The notes under the pieces were generated by a model. That model was given only the letters and a program-made list of their open reading frames with translations, was not told where the DNA came from and did not search any database. A stretch of 64,000 nt of DNA from Chelydra serpentina (taxonomy: Eukaryota; Chordata; Testudines; Chelydridae): NCBI GenBank assembly GCA_037349315.1, contig JBAIAC010000059.1, positions 18,260,501 through 18,324,500 on the forward strand, given 5' to 3'. Each line of letters begins with the position of its first letter. Position 1 is the stretch's first letter. This document shows, piece by piece, positions 12,690-24,674 of the stretch. Both the position numbers and the translations under genes were made by a program.

Positions 12690-12920
12690 ACAGTGGACTG
12701 GGATTCAGGAAACTGGGTTCTATTCCCAGTTCTACCAGTGAACTGTTGTATAACCTTGGGAAAGTCACTTCACCTTTTTGTGCCCCACTTTTTGTTAAGC
12801 ATCTATTTAGATTGTAAGCTCTTGGAATCAGAGACTGTCTCTTGCTATGTATTTGTACAGCACCTACTACTATGGGGCTGAGGTCTCTAGCTTTGCTACA
12901 AAAATACAAATAATAAATTA
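12690..12920 (+). repeat. MIR-type SINE, nearly full length
   Basis: The head-to-core order is intact. A B-box-like GGGTTCTATTCCCAG is followed by CTTGGGAAAGTCACTTCACC (core), GATTGTAAGCTCTTGGAATC, TTTGTACAGCACCTACTAC and a (ATAATAA)-type tail. It is ancient and non-coding. Confidence 0.8.
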
Positions 12921-13752
12921 TAGTAATAATAGAAGTACTGGAAAAGGGATAAAAGAGCTATAAAGCACTAGCAACAGAAATAAGTATAAGTAGATGGCTC
13001 TGGACATCCGTGCAGAAGAGAGAGATGGAACCTTTAATATTTAGATCCTGGGTTGATATCTACAACAGATCATTAGCTCCTGAAAGCCAATTCCATCTGA
13101 TGGCTATTTGGTGACCTAATGAGCCCGTGATTTCAGTACTGCTCCCAGCAGACAAGTTCTGCCAGCATCACACTTGGCATGAACGACCCATCTTATCAGC
13201 AAGCTCACATTCTCAGGACTGGTGGATATCTCTATGGAACTACTCAATCCTGAAGTTGAAGGTTGAGGCTCCCTCCAAGTTGAAGGTTGAGGCATGTTAG
13301 CAGGGCAATGCAGAGATAGCACTGCTGCAGTTTGTACTTTACTTGCTTTGTGAACAACGGGAGGGCTTCAGTCTCCAGGGCTGTCATTCTTTCCCCAGTA
13401 CTGAAGAAAGAAACAGGGACTAGGAATGCACAACTCCTCTGTTGGCTGTGTTGTTAATGACCATCATCTGGGTGCAATGACGGTCAGAGAGAAACTATTT
13501 CTTAGTGTACACAGAGCAAAGGAAAACCCTTAAGCAAACATACCAGCAGAACAATTAGATGGTTAATCATAACTCTGGCTATGGGATGTTTTCTCCATTT
13601 TTTCCCTTCAAAGGGACAGTGGTTAATAAACAGTGTTGTCCCTTCTGGAGAAATGAGTCACCCTCCTGCCCACTGGGGTTACCTTCGCACTGTTGCTGCT
13701 GCTATTCAGACCATGTAGGGTTTACATTCTCCAGGGAATCCTTCTATTTCAG

Positions 13753-14018
13753 GTTTCAGTGTAGTAGCCGTGTTAGTCTGTGTCAGCAAAAAGAAAACAA
13801 GAAAAATACCTGTGGCACCTTAGAGACTAACACATTTATTTCAGCATAAGCTTTCGTGGGTTAAGAACCCACATGTTCCACCTTCTCGTGTTTCTTTGAA
13901 TGTATAAATATCTGTTCACTGTATGTTCCATTCCATGCATCCGATGACGTGGGTTCTTAACCCACGAAAGCTTATGCTGAAATAAATTTGTTAGTCTCTA
14001 AAGTGCCACAGGTATTTT
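13753..14018 (+). mobile_element. Inverted-repeat retroelement, probably Penelope-like derived
   Basis: The 266-bp unit is bounded by a perfect 13-bp duplication (CCTTCTATTTCAG at 13740-13752 and 14019-14031), so it inserted by a target-primed or staggered-cut mechanism. It starts GTTTCAGTGTAGTAGCC. Two inverted arms of about 70 bp (about 13801-13875 and 13948-14018) share GCACCTTAGAGACTAAC, GCATAAGCTTTCGTGGG and their complements. Between them is a loop of about 70 bp. A second, shortened copy lies at 53205-53351. A CYGATGA-helix-GAAA core is reminiscent of the hammerhead ribozymes known from Penelope-like retroelements. The family assignment is inference; a SINE is the main alternative. Confidence 0.75.
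13941..13979 (+). ncRNA. Hammerhead-ribozyme-like core (probably inactive)
   Basis: CCGATGA (13941-13947) is followed by one unpaired C and then an uninterrupted helix. GTGGGTT (13949-13955) pairs with AACCCAC (13959-13965) across loop CTT. GAAA follows at 13966-13969, then a mini-hairpin GC-TTAT-GC (13970-13977) and TG. This is the order of a minimal type I hammerhead. Departures are C for U4, an extra base before helix II, a G at the would-be cleavage base (NUH requires not-G) and no obvious helix I. Activity is therefore doubtful here, and resemblance by chance is possible. Confidence 0.35.
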
Positions 14019-14031
14019 CCTTCTATTTCAG

Positions 14032-16060
14032 TTTGTGATATTCAAAAGGCAGGAGTTACAAGGCCATGCTATATAGCTTCCACCTTCAGAACGCTCATTA
14101 AGGCTTCCATTTTCAATCCCAACATCGCAAGTGCTTCCAAACTCAAACTAAAGGCTGGCCTCTAAATGTTTCTGTAGAACCTGGGAAGAAGAGCCACTAG
14201 ATGGTTCAGAGACTCGTGATGGGATACTGGGATTTTGGCTTGTTGGTCTGACCCTGCTACAGGGTGGCAGCTGATTGAGAGCCACTGGCATTTGACAGAT
14301 GTTTGGGCAGTCAGCATGTGAAATGAGTGGACAGCAATGCAATTACCAGTCAGCCCAGACAGGGCCATGTGTGTGCTTGATAACAGAGTGGACTTGCATT
14401 GTACTGCAAAGGTAGCTATCAAGGGACCTCCTCAAGGAAAGAGTTCCCCCACCTGATCCTGGCTAGCCCTCAAGACTGACGGCTGAACCAACTTGGGTAG
14501 TTATAGCTACCAGGCAAGGGGCAGAGAGCAAGAAGCTCAAGTGCTCAGGCTATGAAGGGGCTCAGATACGAACACTGTCACCTATGGGGGACTGTAGCAG
14601 CTAGCATGGATTACAGAGAATGAGTGCATCGACTCTCCTTCCTTTCATAGGGAGCAAGTGAGGAACTATGTTCTATCCCCGTTGCAGCCTCGGTCTCGAG
14701 GAAAGACGGATTTTAGAAGAGTTTACCCCCAACAAACTCAGGGCGGATGTACAAAATGTTAGCACCACTGTTGCCCATCTTAGCCCAGAGGCCAAGGATG
14801 AAGGAAAGAGACAGGACTCCCCTCTCCCTTCCCACAATGCAGAGAAACTCACATTGCTACTGCCCATGTGTCATCATTAAAGGGGACTTCACTCTCCAGC
14901 ACTGTTTTATCTGCAGTTTGCACCAGCACCCTATTCACTGGAAACACTGTGTGTGGAGACGGGACAGGCAAGGAGCGTGTGTGGGTGTGTAGGGCAGGGG
15001 CCAGGATTAAGCCATTTTCTTTTTCAGTCCCTCTGCTCCACTTTCTTGCACATAAACTGGCTATACCCAAGTAATCCTACCGCATGTGGTCAGTGCCTGA
15101 ACCCAAGTCCACTACTCCTCTATGACAATCCACTTCAGACATAGTAGATTGCTCCCCGTTGGGAGCAAAGCTACTCACAGAAACCATTGCATGGTGTCTG
15201 GATAAGCTACCCCTAATGCACTTCCCTTCAACTTGCTCACTACCCTGTCCCTGTATCACCTGCACCCAAGTGCTCTTTCCCCACTTAAGTCACTCGGGAT
15301 GCTACAGACAATGGGTAAAGTCCTCAGCAGGTCTCTCTCAGCATGGCTCTATCAAAGAGACCAATAAGCCCATTTGCGCCAGCTAAGGATCTGGCCTAAT
15401 ATTCAGATTGTGTCATGCTGGTCCTGATGATCAACACCAACAATATATAATATTTTGAAATCCCTGCTGAGTCCCCGACTGGCCTCTATACCAAGATTTC
15501 TAATCCCTGATGAATTGCTGTTGGATGTTTGGCTGTCTAGCTGCTCCTAGGGCAGAGTGGGGGCAATAACACTCGTTTCCTCTGCAACTCTAAGTTTCCT
15601 AGCAGGGTTTCTCTCTCTCTGACAGAGCTCTGGGTGGGATGGAGCAGCCACAGAAGCCTTGGCTTCACTCCACTGGGCCCCTGTTCATTTCCTGAACACT
15701 TCTGAGGTGGCCCGTTCGTGGCTAAACTTGGGCTGAGATCCCAGCTGATATTTTAGCTTTTGCCTCAATATATTTAAAACTTTAGCGGCTATAAATAATT
15801 GTGACAGGGGCCCTGCCTCCATTTCAGAACATTTGCTTGTATACAGATAGATATCTATATCATATATGGTTTTTTTTCCATACAACTGTCAAGGAGAATG
15901 CCAAGTCCTGGTAACACTGGCTGATCCTTGGTGAGGGCTGGAGATACCCAATTGGTTTGCTAGCTCTTAACATAATGATATTCATATTTCATAGTTAACA
16001 AGATACATATGAGGTGGTGTATGCCCCCGGCTGTGCTCTATGGGATGGTTACAAGGCAAA
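14032..16060. other. No recognisable feature
   Basis: About 2 kb of unique-looking sequence. Open frames of up to about 80 codons overlap in several frames on both strands, as expected by chance. No splice-bounded exon is supportable. Confidence 0.45.
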
Positions 16061-16068
16061 GAACGTAT

Positions 16069-16165
16069 GAATTACCATACCAGATAAGACCAATGGTCCA
16101 TCTAATATCCCATCTCAGAGAGAGACCAGCTCCTTCAGAAGAAGGTGCAAAAAGCCCTGCAGTGG
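16069..16165 (+). repeat. Interspersed repeat (CCATACCAGATAAGACCAATGG type)
   Basis: TTACCATACCAGATAAGACC, TGGTCCATCTAATATCCC, GACCAGCTCCTTCAGAAGAA and GGTGCAAAAAGCC follow the same order as the relative at 59325-59425. The family is common in turtles, probably derived from a retroelement end. Its class is not certain. Confidence 0.6.
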
Positions 16166-16235
16166 GCAGCCATGAGAATTAGAGGAAAAATACCTTTACT
16201 GGGAGTAGGATCTCTCAGTTAGTGGCTAGTTTATG

Positions 16236-16366
16236 ACTCTAATCCCACAAAGCACTTAAGCACATGCTTAACTTTAAGCACACGAGTAGTCTCATTGAAG
16301 TCAGTGGGGGGCCACTCACATGTTTGAAAGTTGAGCAAGTCTTTAAGTGCTTTGCTGGATCAGGGC
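16236..16366. repeat. Palindromic element (CACTTAAGCACATGC family)
   Basis: A long imperfect palindrome. The left arm AAGCACTTAAGCACATGCTT and right arm AAGTCTTTAAGTGCTTTGC flank a CATTGAAGTCAGTGGG centre, and it ends ATCAGGGCC. This is the most complete copy of the family; halves lie at 4214 and 6388, and a short piece at about 27255-27295. Confidence 0.8.
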
Positions 16367-16924
16367 CTATATCCCCACCAAAACAGTGGATTTTTGGAGA
16401 GTCGCTGATCTGGGCAGTCTCCCTCATAGGGGCATCTTCCCCTTACAATTCCTTCCCTGCATGCTCCCCCACAGCAGTCACATTTCTTCCCTGGGAGACA
16501 CCCAACCCCATGCTTATTTCATTATATCACCTCATCTCCTCCATTATGTGCACTTTCCTCTAGACATGTGATAACTGGCGCACGCATCCACATGCCCCAC
16601 ACACCTGTATGCAGGCCCCTATGGGACACAGGCCCCCTCCACTATCACCAAGCCTGGAGAGCTCCCTCCTTGCTACATGCATTCCCTCCCTGAGGCTTGG
16701 GGGTGAAGGGGAGAGGAGGATTGTCCACTGGAGAGAAGTGAAGGAAGACAGCTCCCGAGGAGGAGGGCAGCGTGGTCTGAAGGATGGGGCAGAGGGAGGC
16801 CCTGGACCAATTCCTTTACCTTCCTGTCCCAGTTTCCCCTCCTACCAGAAAAGTGTCATTTGAGGATCATTAACATCTGTGGAAGACTGTGCAAGAGCCA
16901 GTCGTCATGCTGGCAAGGGACCAC

Positions 16925-17040
16925 AAAAGTTTGAGGGCCCGATTCTCTCTGTCACCAGGCTGATGCTGGGTGCAGTGCAGTTACCTTTAATGGAGCTATT
17001 CCAGATTCACCACAGCATAAGTGAGATTACAGCCAGGTCG
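16925..17040. repeat. Palindromic MITE relic (GATTCTCTCTGTCACC variant)
   Basis: GGGCCCGATTCTCTC begins it. A TTAATGGAGCTATTCCAGATT centre-to-arm segment follows, and the right end is lost. Weak support. Confidence 0.4.
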
Positions 17041-17363
17041 GTCTTACCTGGCATATTGCTCAGATACACATACCGAGTCCAACCATGCAGTGGGGCAACA
17101 GGGACTCCACTAATTAGACACCTCAGAGCCCCTGAAAACTACAGCTCAGAGAGGCTAATCAGGTAAAGATGGTGGGATTGGCTCCCACGTGAAGCTCCCC
17201 AAATGGGGAAGAGAAATGTGTGGTATGTGGGAGTGATTTCCAGCAAACCAATTTAACACAGCTGTTTCTGAACCAAACACATCATTGGCATCATCTCTAA
17301 TACCACCCTATTCGGTCAGCAAGGCGGCAATCTGAAAAGCAGGCACTCTCCCGGCAAGTCCTT

Positions 17364-17594
17364 TCTAGTGCAGACAAGGCCTTAGAGCTGTGCTGGCAAA
17401 CCTTCCTAGTGGAGATGCAACTTACACTGGCAAAAGAGCACTTTTGCTGTTATAGCTTATCCCAGTTCCTTCAACAAAATAAGCAATACTTGCCAAGGAA
17501 CCCTTTTGTTGGTATAACTGTGCCTCTGCTTTTTTCCCTGCACTCCTAGCAGACGTAGCTATGAAACAAAAGACCAGGTAGGGCAGACTAGGCC
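17364..17594. repeat. Degraded palindromic hAT-type element
   Basis: CAAGGCCTTAGAGCTGTGCT and TTGTTGGTATAACTGTGCCT are recognisable blocks of a turtle non-autonomous hAT. A right end of AGGGCAGACTAGGCC mirrors the left GCAGACAAGGCC. The target duplication is not visible. Confidence 0.6.
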
Positions 17595-17709
17595 TAAGGT
17601 CCCTTGCTGAGCTTGGAACTCCATCCTCTTCGATGCACTGTACATGCTGCCCAACATGCCTGGCTCATAAAGGCAAAACTCACAATGGGGAGAAGCCAAG
17701 CTCAGATTT

Positions 17710-17945
17710 CAGGAAGAACAGTTGGGTGGTTAGAGCACTGACCTAGAACTCAGAAAGAAAAGTACAGGTTCTATTCCCAACTCTGCCACAAACTTTTCAG
17801 GCAAATCACTTAATCTCAGAGTTTCTATAAAATGGGGATGAGGATACTTCTTCCTTTGTCTGCCTTATCTATTTGGATTGTAAGCTCTCCTGGGGAGCGT
17901 GGGTCTGTATGTACATACAGGAGACAACGAAGCTCTGATTTGGGC
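17710..17945 (+). repeat. MIR-type SINE
   Basis: GGTTAGAGCACTGACCTAG, a B-box-like GGTTCTATTCCCAACTCTGC, CAAATCACTTAATCTCAG, TATAAAATGGGGATGAGGAT and GGATTGTAAGCTCTCCTGGG come in correct MIR order. Confidence 0.8.
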
Positions 17946-18227
17946 TTTCAGACACATGGCACCGGCTGTCACCTCAGGTTATATAGCCAGGCTAGCTGCA
18001 GTTGCTAACTGTGATGCTGTTTGGCAGTAACTTGATTTAAAAGCTATTTCAAGTACAGAAAGAGCTTGAGAACTTTGGTGGTACTGAAGGTCTGTGGCCC
18101 TAATGCCGGCTGGTGGACATTCAATCATTGTCTTCAAGTCAGGGCAAATCAGACCTTCCACTGAAATCCCTCACAGTCTTTTCCCTTTTCCTCTGCTCAT
18201 TTGCTTCCCTCCCCCTTCCTCTTTTCA

Positions 18228-18920
18228 CCGCCAGTCTCCTTTTAATATAAAAATAATATTACAGTAGTGCCTAGAGGCCACTCCGGCCAGCAGGGGCGGC
18301 TCTCACAATTTTGCTGCCCCAAGCAGGGGCAGCGGCCCCGCCCTTGACGCAGGCAGACGTTGCGGGGCCCCGCCCCCGACGCCTGCCTGCGTCAGGGGCG
18401 GGGCTCCGCTATGTCTGCTTGCGTCGGGGGCGGGGCCTCACTACATCTGCCTGCGTCAGGGGCGGGGCCCCGCCCCCGACGCAGGCAGTCCCAGTCCGCG
18501 GCGGCAAGGGGAGAGCGGCGGACCTGCCGCCCCATTGCCGCCGTGGCAGGCGAGAATGGGGCGGCAGTCTGAGTCCTGCGGCGGCAATTCAGCGGCGGGA
18601 AGAGCGGATCTGCCGCCGAATTGCCGCTGCAGGACTCAGACTGCCGCCCCAAACACCAGCTTGGAAAGCTGGTGCCTGGAACCAGCCCTGCTGGCCAGCT
18701 ACAGCTTCATTGTGCCAGGCACCGTGTGAACACAAGAGACAGTCCATGCAGAAGAGACAGTCCTTGCCTCCAAAGAGTTTACAATTCAAACATGGAAACA
18801 GGACTGAAGTGTTTTGCCCATAGACATACAGCATGTTAGTAGAAGAGCTAGGTGTAGAACCCAGAGCTCCTGAAGCCTACACCCAGACCCTATCCACTCA
18901 ACCACACAGTCTCTTTCCTG
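18228..18920 (-). repeat. MIR-type SINE (antisense) split by a hAT insertion
   Basis: The 3' portion (TACAGTAGTGCCTAGAGGCC) lies left of the 18291-18690 insertion. The rest resumes at 18699 with TTCATTGTGCCAGGCAC, CAAAGAGTTTACAATTC and, near 18835-18900, AGCTAGGTGTAGAACCC. Removal of the insert plus one duplication restores a continuous element, so the MIR was there first. Confidence 0.8.
18291..18690. mobile_element. 400-bp GC-rich non-autonomous hAT element
   Basis: It starts CAGGGGCGGCTCTC and ends GGAACCAGCCCTG, inverted ends that start with CAG and end with CTG in hAT style. The 8-bp flanks are CCGGCCAG (18283-18290) and CTGGCCAG (18691-18698), which differ by one CpG-type transition. 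The interior is very CpG-rich and built of internal palindromes: GCCCCGCCCCCGACG repeats, then GCGGCAATTCAGCGGCGG against its complement. The 170-codon frame at 18311-18823 is a by-product of this composition, not a gene. Confidence 0.85.
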
Positions 18921-21900
18921 CTTGCTGTCCCCTCTCTCCACTCAGCCATTACCTGATTGGCTCGTAGCCCTGCAGACGCTCTATCCCTGCGATGCCTCTT
19001 GGGCAGTTGTCAGGTCTGGCTAACTCTCTCTCCAGGGAACATGCTGTTCCCATTTGTGCTACTCTTGTTTGCACTATCAGCCCTGATTTTCCACTGAAGT
19101 AAATAACAGAACGAGGTGTCCAGCTGGAATGGGGCTAAGCACTGTCCTCTGGTAGACATCCTCCCTTTCCCACTACCCAGCAGCTCTCAGATCACCAGCA
19201 TGTTCCTCCTCAGAGCCCCATTTCCTATGCTCTCCGCTTCCTAGATGAGGAAAGGCGCACACCCCCTTGGCTCTTCCAGCAACGGAGCCTAGAGTCCCAC
19301 TCCTGATCCTTACTCCAGACTCCCCAACAGCCCCATTGTGCTTCAAACATAGGTGCAACCACTGGAGGATGGGGAACAGAGAGAGACAGGCCTGTCTCCC
19401 TACCCCCAATTTTTTCCTTCCCTGAGGCTGTCCCCTTGCTCTTTTCAACCAATCCTGCAGTGTTTGGTTAGTTAAAATGAAAAGGCTTCCTCCCTCGCTC
19501 CTCTAGAACATGCCTTCCTGTTGCTGCTCATCTCCACTTACTGCCTCCTGGACATTTTCTATTTCTCTCCCCCCCGTATTCCCTCCCTCCCGCCATCTGC
19601 CCTGGTTACCACTAGTGCAGGTCCCAGCCTGCAGAAGAGAGGAGAGGCATAAATACAGCATCACTTCCTCTCTCAGGAATTGGATCACCAGGCTCCCTCA
19701 ACATGGGAAGAGAGGGAAATAAAAAAAGAACAGAGAGATGGGGCGATGGGGGGAGAAAGCAGGCACCTGCTGGGAAAGGCCATGCTGTAAGAATTCGCCT
19801 TTCTGCACCAGCTATTTGTCAGGCTACTTCACAGAGACCAGTATTGGAAGTGAGTGTCTCCTGCCCCTTGATTTATCTCAGACACCCTCCCCTCACAAAC
19901 ATATGGGGCTGACATCCTTCTGTTCCAGGGCTTCGGGCTGTAGACTAAGTCTCCCTTGACATAGGTGCTGCACAGCATCCATGCCATCCAGCCTGGGGTC
20001 CCACATGAAAGGAGTTGGTGATTTCAGCTCAGACCCCCCAAAAGCCTTACATTCGACATAGCTGGGCACAGCTGCTCCAGAGGCACCTAGGAAAGTTTGG
20101 GCTAGCATGTGGTCTGTGTTGCACAGCTTAGACTAGAAGATTTCCCCCCCCACACACACACAACTATGAATCCTTGTATGATTGAGGTCAATGGCGGTAC
20201 ACGATGGCAAAAGCTTGCGTGGCAATTGTCCAACGATACCTGCCTCGCTACCCTCTGAAACGTCACAAGCAGAAAAGTGCACCAATAAATACCAAAACAA
20301 CAAACCCTTCCCTGTCTCCCTTGGAGGACAGGCTAGCAAAGTGTGGCTGATTACATTTTCCTTAGCGTTGCTCCCTATTGTGAAGAATGAAGCTAGTTAC
20401 CTGGAAACAAAAAAGTCTTAAAACATGGTCTTAGCAAAAGCAGGTGTTGGATCCAAGGAGGGGGTCCCAGCAAAATCCTCTGCAGGAAGCCGAAAGGTTT
20501 ATCAGGGTCTGTTCTCTTTACATAGAAGCTGGTTTTCATTAAAGAAGGAATTACCACCAGCTCTCTCCTCCCTCACCCTAGTAACACATCATCCCCATCT
20601 CTTTCACTGCCAGTTTGTTCTAATAAAAAGCAGAAATCATGTCTGAAAAACATCTTGTACAAAACCAGACCCTCCAAGCAGTCAAACCGATACATTAGCC
20701 AGCGTTTAGTCAGACACGTGCACGCACAAATCCCTTGCTAGTCTGTAAACAAGACAGATTGTTTTCTCGGCTGCTGGAGATGAATTTCATGCTGCTGTGG
20801 GAGAACCTTACTCTTCCGGGGTTTCAATGGCGGCGTGGGAGGTACTCGGGAAGGGTAGATTTGCAAGGCTACACTCAATTGCAATGGAACGGTCCTGCCA
20901 CCTTCTATTCTGCAAACAGTCTAGATGAACTCCAGTATTCTACACCCCCTTGGGCCTCAGCTGCCTTCCATTACACCCGTTTCATGCCAGGGTAACTCCA
21001 CATGACATCCAACAGTGCCACACTGATGTGAAACAAGCATAACAGAGTGATGACACACAACATTGCCTTGACTGCCGAGTTTTAAACAGGCTGAATGCTA
21101 CTCAACACCTAATACATCACAGCTGTAAGAAGCTGGCAGGAAATAGTACCTATTACATTGAGAATTACAAAGGGGTTCAAGTGAGATGCAGGGAAATAAT
21201 TCCATCCTGGCCTCTTCAGGATAAATAGCAACAGGTGAACTCAACGAGTCACAGGTTTGGTTCAAATCAGCATCCAACTGGTTGGATCCAGCGCTTTTGG
21301 GAACCCCAAGGTAGATCCAGCTCTCTGCTTCCCACACAGATCTCCTTGCCACAATTTATGCTGCTATGAGATTGTAAAAACCTTGAGAATACCAAGAGGA
21401 GCTCTTAGTCTTTCCCATCCTTACAGTCATTCTGAGATTTTGCAGCCAGACACCCAGGGAGAGTGTAATTATAAAAGGCACTCGGCAGCACCCGCAAGCA
21501 CAGATTACGCTAGATACAGATCTGGTACAATTCAGGATGAGTGGTGGTAAATTTGATGGGCAGGGAATGGCCTACAATAGATCAATAACATGGGAAGGCC
21601 CGTGAACAAGGAGAGCAGTCATGAAAGCAGGTTGAAGGGGCCGAATGAGCAAATGCCATTAGACATCATGTGTGAGCAATCTGCACGGTGAGTGGCAGAT
21701 GGTGGGGAAAGCCTGGCAGGGTCAGTGCTCCCGTCCCATCTGATCTGAGAGAATGGATAGGTATGGGAGCCTGGATGGCAGTGCCAACATAAGGCTATAT
21801 GGGTTTTCCCCTCTCTGCACAGTAGTGGGTCGTGGAGCCTAGAAACAAGATGGAAGGTCAGAAGATCATCTCAGCTGTGTGGTGCTAGAAAATTAATGAG

Positions 21901-22880
21901 CAGACTTTTAGGGGGAGCTGCTTCTGCTTTCTCGGGTGAGAGCCCAGGAGCCGCTCCTTGTCCAAAGGAGCCATCAGGTGAGAGAGGGTCCTAAATATTC
22001 CCCATCAGATCCTCTCAGCATTGTGGGGGGAGCACAACGCTGCAGGAAACCATAGAAGAGAGAATCCACACTGGAGCCCCTCCCAAAAAAGTGTTCATGT
22101 CCCTGAACTAGACTAGATAAACCTGATTCTCACCTCTTCCTGCTCTAGCTGTGGGGCTGCAAAACTGTGTCCAGGAATCCAGGCCTGTCGCCACAGCACA
22201 TTGTAGCCAGAATCAGAAACAGTGTGGGGGCTGTTGTGAGACAAAGGAGTGGGGATGGAGGTAGAGGGACCGTGCGCATTTGGATAATCTAGGCAGCCAG
22301 GCACAGAGGAGTGACAAGAGACCCCACGTATAGACCATTTCCCTCCAATTCTTTGCTCCTTCTCCGCCCACCCCCTGCTTCTAAACAAGGAGCGAGACAG
22401 ACTGTTTAGCTGCTCTGACCTGAACAAAGCCCTCTGTCCTGCAAACTGCCTTGCTTCCTGTGGGACAAGCATTGCAGCACTATGGAAAGGGCTTTTTCCC
22501 CCCTTCAGGCCCCCTGCTGCCTGCACACACAGGGAAACACGGAAAGATGGGGCCTTCCCTGCCTTTCATCTCTTAGCTTGTTTGTTTTCTTTGTTCTGGT
22601 TTTTAAAGCCTACTGGATGCCCAAACAGAAGGGGGTGGTTGGCGCTTTACAAGAAAGGGTGAAAAACAAGTGACACCAGTACTATGACAAGGCCTCAGCA
22701 GAGAGTCCCTTATGGCATACTCTGCAGGACTGAATAGAAAAACGATCATCTTCCTAGGCCGCTTTTGAACCTTCCTATCAAATGTAATTGAGAATCATAT
22801 CCCTGCTACCAAAATTCTTTTTTTTAATTGCCAGTAGAAAGGACCTACTTCCCCTGGGTTTTAGAGTAATTGCTATAGAA
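18921..22880. other. No recognisable gene or repeat in about 4 kb
   Basis: Unique-looking sequence with pyrimidine-rich patches (about 19500-19620). Overlapping chance frames occur, including a 137-codon one at 22113-22526 with no recognisable domain. It could be intron or intergenic DNA. Old unrecognised repeats are possible. Confidence 0.4.
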
Positions 22881-22894
22881 GTACTGCCCATACC

Positions 22895-23160
22895 AAGCAT
22901 CCACAATCATGAGAGAAGCTCCAAAAAACATCATGAATTTTTTTTAATCTCATGATTTTTAAGCCAAAAAAGGTTTTTTCTTAGCTTTATGGTTTTTTGA
23001 GCCTTTAGGGTTCATGCTTTCAAGCTTTTCTCTGCATTCTTGAGGGCTACAAGTTCACTTTTTTTTTTTTTTTTTTAAAAGGCACATAACTCAGAGCTGA
23101 GGCTTTGTGAAAACCACCAAATACTGAGAGATTCATAATGAAGTTGTGGGAGCTGGCAAC
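22895..23160 (+). repeat. Interspersed repeat (ATCATGAG/TTGAGCCTTTAGGG family)
   Basis: It shares a run of landmarks with 39400-39705 in the same order and orientation. These are ATCATGAG words, TTTTTGAGCCTTTAGGGTTC, a TTTTCAAGC-type word, GAGGGCTACAAGTTCACTTT, a GAGCTGAGGCTT block and a terminal GGGAGCTGGCAACAC. It contains an 18-T run near 23061. No coding capacity; class unknown. Confidence 0.7.
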
Positions 23161-23532
23161 ACTGTTCATTGGATGCCTCTCTAATAAATTCTATAAGCTT
23201 TTCTTAAAGGGCAGCTGCAGGCAATAGACCTGGTCAGGTCCCAGCATTTGGAAGGAGGGTCAGGACAGGGGCTCTCATCTTTGCTTGCTCCCGAGCACTA
23301 GCAAAGCTCTAAGAAGAGGTAAAGGGGATTTAATTCAAATGCTTTGTGTGTATTTACACCAATCAAAGCCAGCACTTGCACTCACATTTACTACACTATC
23401 TCCAGCAGCCACGACCCATGATGCATCACAAATGATAAGAGCATGCAAGATGCAGCCTCCTGGCACCAGCAATGCCTAACCTACAGTGGTGAAGCCAAGT
23501 GTACCTACCACTGATTAATATGACTCCAGGAG

Positions 23533-23633
23533 AGCAGAATCTGACCTCTTTATACCAGGTAATCTGGAGTTGCTCCCCTGAAATGAGTGTAGTCACTCCA
23601 GATTTACACTTGGTTTAGAGCAGAACCTGGCCC
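23533..23633. repeat. Palindromic MITE (GCAGAATCTGACC variant)
   Basis: GAGCAGAATCTGACCTCTTT at the left and GAGCAGAACCTGGCCC at the right form imperfect inverted ends. Inside are ATCTGGAGTTGCTCCCC and AGTCACTCCAGATTTACAC, which are mutual complements in part. Confidence 0.7.
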
Positions 23634-24674
23634 ATTATGCTCAAGGTACTTTACTCAAAGTGAAGACGACACCACTGAATATTTTAGGCCCCAAATGTGA
23701 TCAAACAGTGCCTCAAAAAGCATTCGCTTCTATTGAGCTCTGCTGTCTGCATTCAAAAGCCTAGACCCCAGGCTCTGCTATAGCTACTTTGCATCACTCC
23801 TGTAACACAAAGCAGCCAAGAGGTCATCTTAACTGGCTTGCGGAGAATCCCACTGAAGAGGGGGGAATCCCAGAGAGCTTAAAAGTCACTACAGTGGTAC
23901 TGTGCTATGTCCCATCCTAGCACCTAATGCAGGAGGTCATGCACAGAGGAAAGAGTCTCTCTCTCTCTGCACCTGTGATCCCCAACTGCTAGAATAGTCC
24001 CTCGAAGCTCTAGGTAGCCACCAGTAAATTAGAGCAGTCTGCTCCAATTTATTTTGGAGACTGAGCCAGTCCAACAGCCAGACCCAGGGTTTCAGGGGCA
24101 GGTAAAGGGGGCATAAAATTACCTTTATCCTCACTCCCCCCAAACTGCACAGAGCATGGCTCTGACAGCCCAGAATCAGGACCTAAATGTCTAATTTTAA
24201 AACCTGCTTACTCTATCCTCCTAAAAGCTAAAACATGCCAATAACTCAGTGTTTATTTACAATTGGATTTGCAATGGGACCCAAAGGACTGGCTCCCATT
24301 GACTTTCACTAGAGGAGCAACACACATTTGAAAATCCCAAGCACAGCATTGTGCACCACTCCTCCCCTCAGCAAAAGGGAGTACGTGTTAATATCACCAA
24401 ATGGAGCAGAATGACCAATTTGCTGTAAAGAGAATCAGCTGACCACTGGGCTTTACCCCCCTCACCACTGGGCATGACATAACAACCTCTCCTCTTCCAG
24501 CAGTGCCGGCCCCAGCTCCCACCCTGCAGCAATCTGCCTCTCCTTGTGACTCAGACCTCCCACCAGGTCACATTTACTCCCATCCCTTCAGGTACAGCAT
24601 AGCACACAGCAAGAACAAGTCCCTCTAGCTGGTCTGCTATCTTCACTTCTGAGCTTAGTGCATGAGGACTTTGG

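Noticed and set aside
18311..18823. 170-codon open frame
   Set aside because: It lies in the GC-rich hAT insert and runs into the flanking MIR. Its Arg/Pro/Gly/Ala bias follows from the repeat composition, and frames on both strands overlap.
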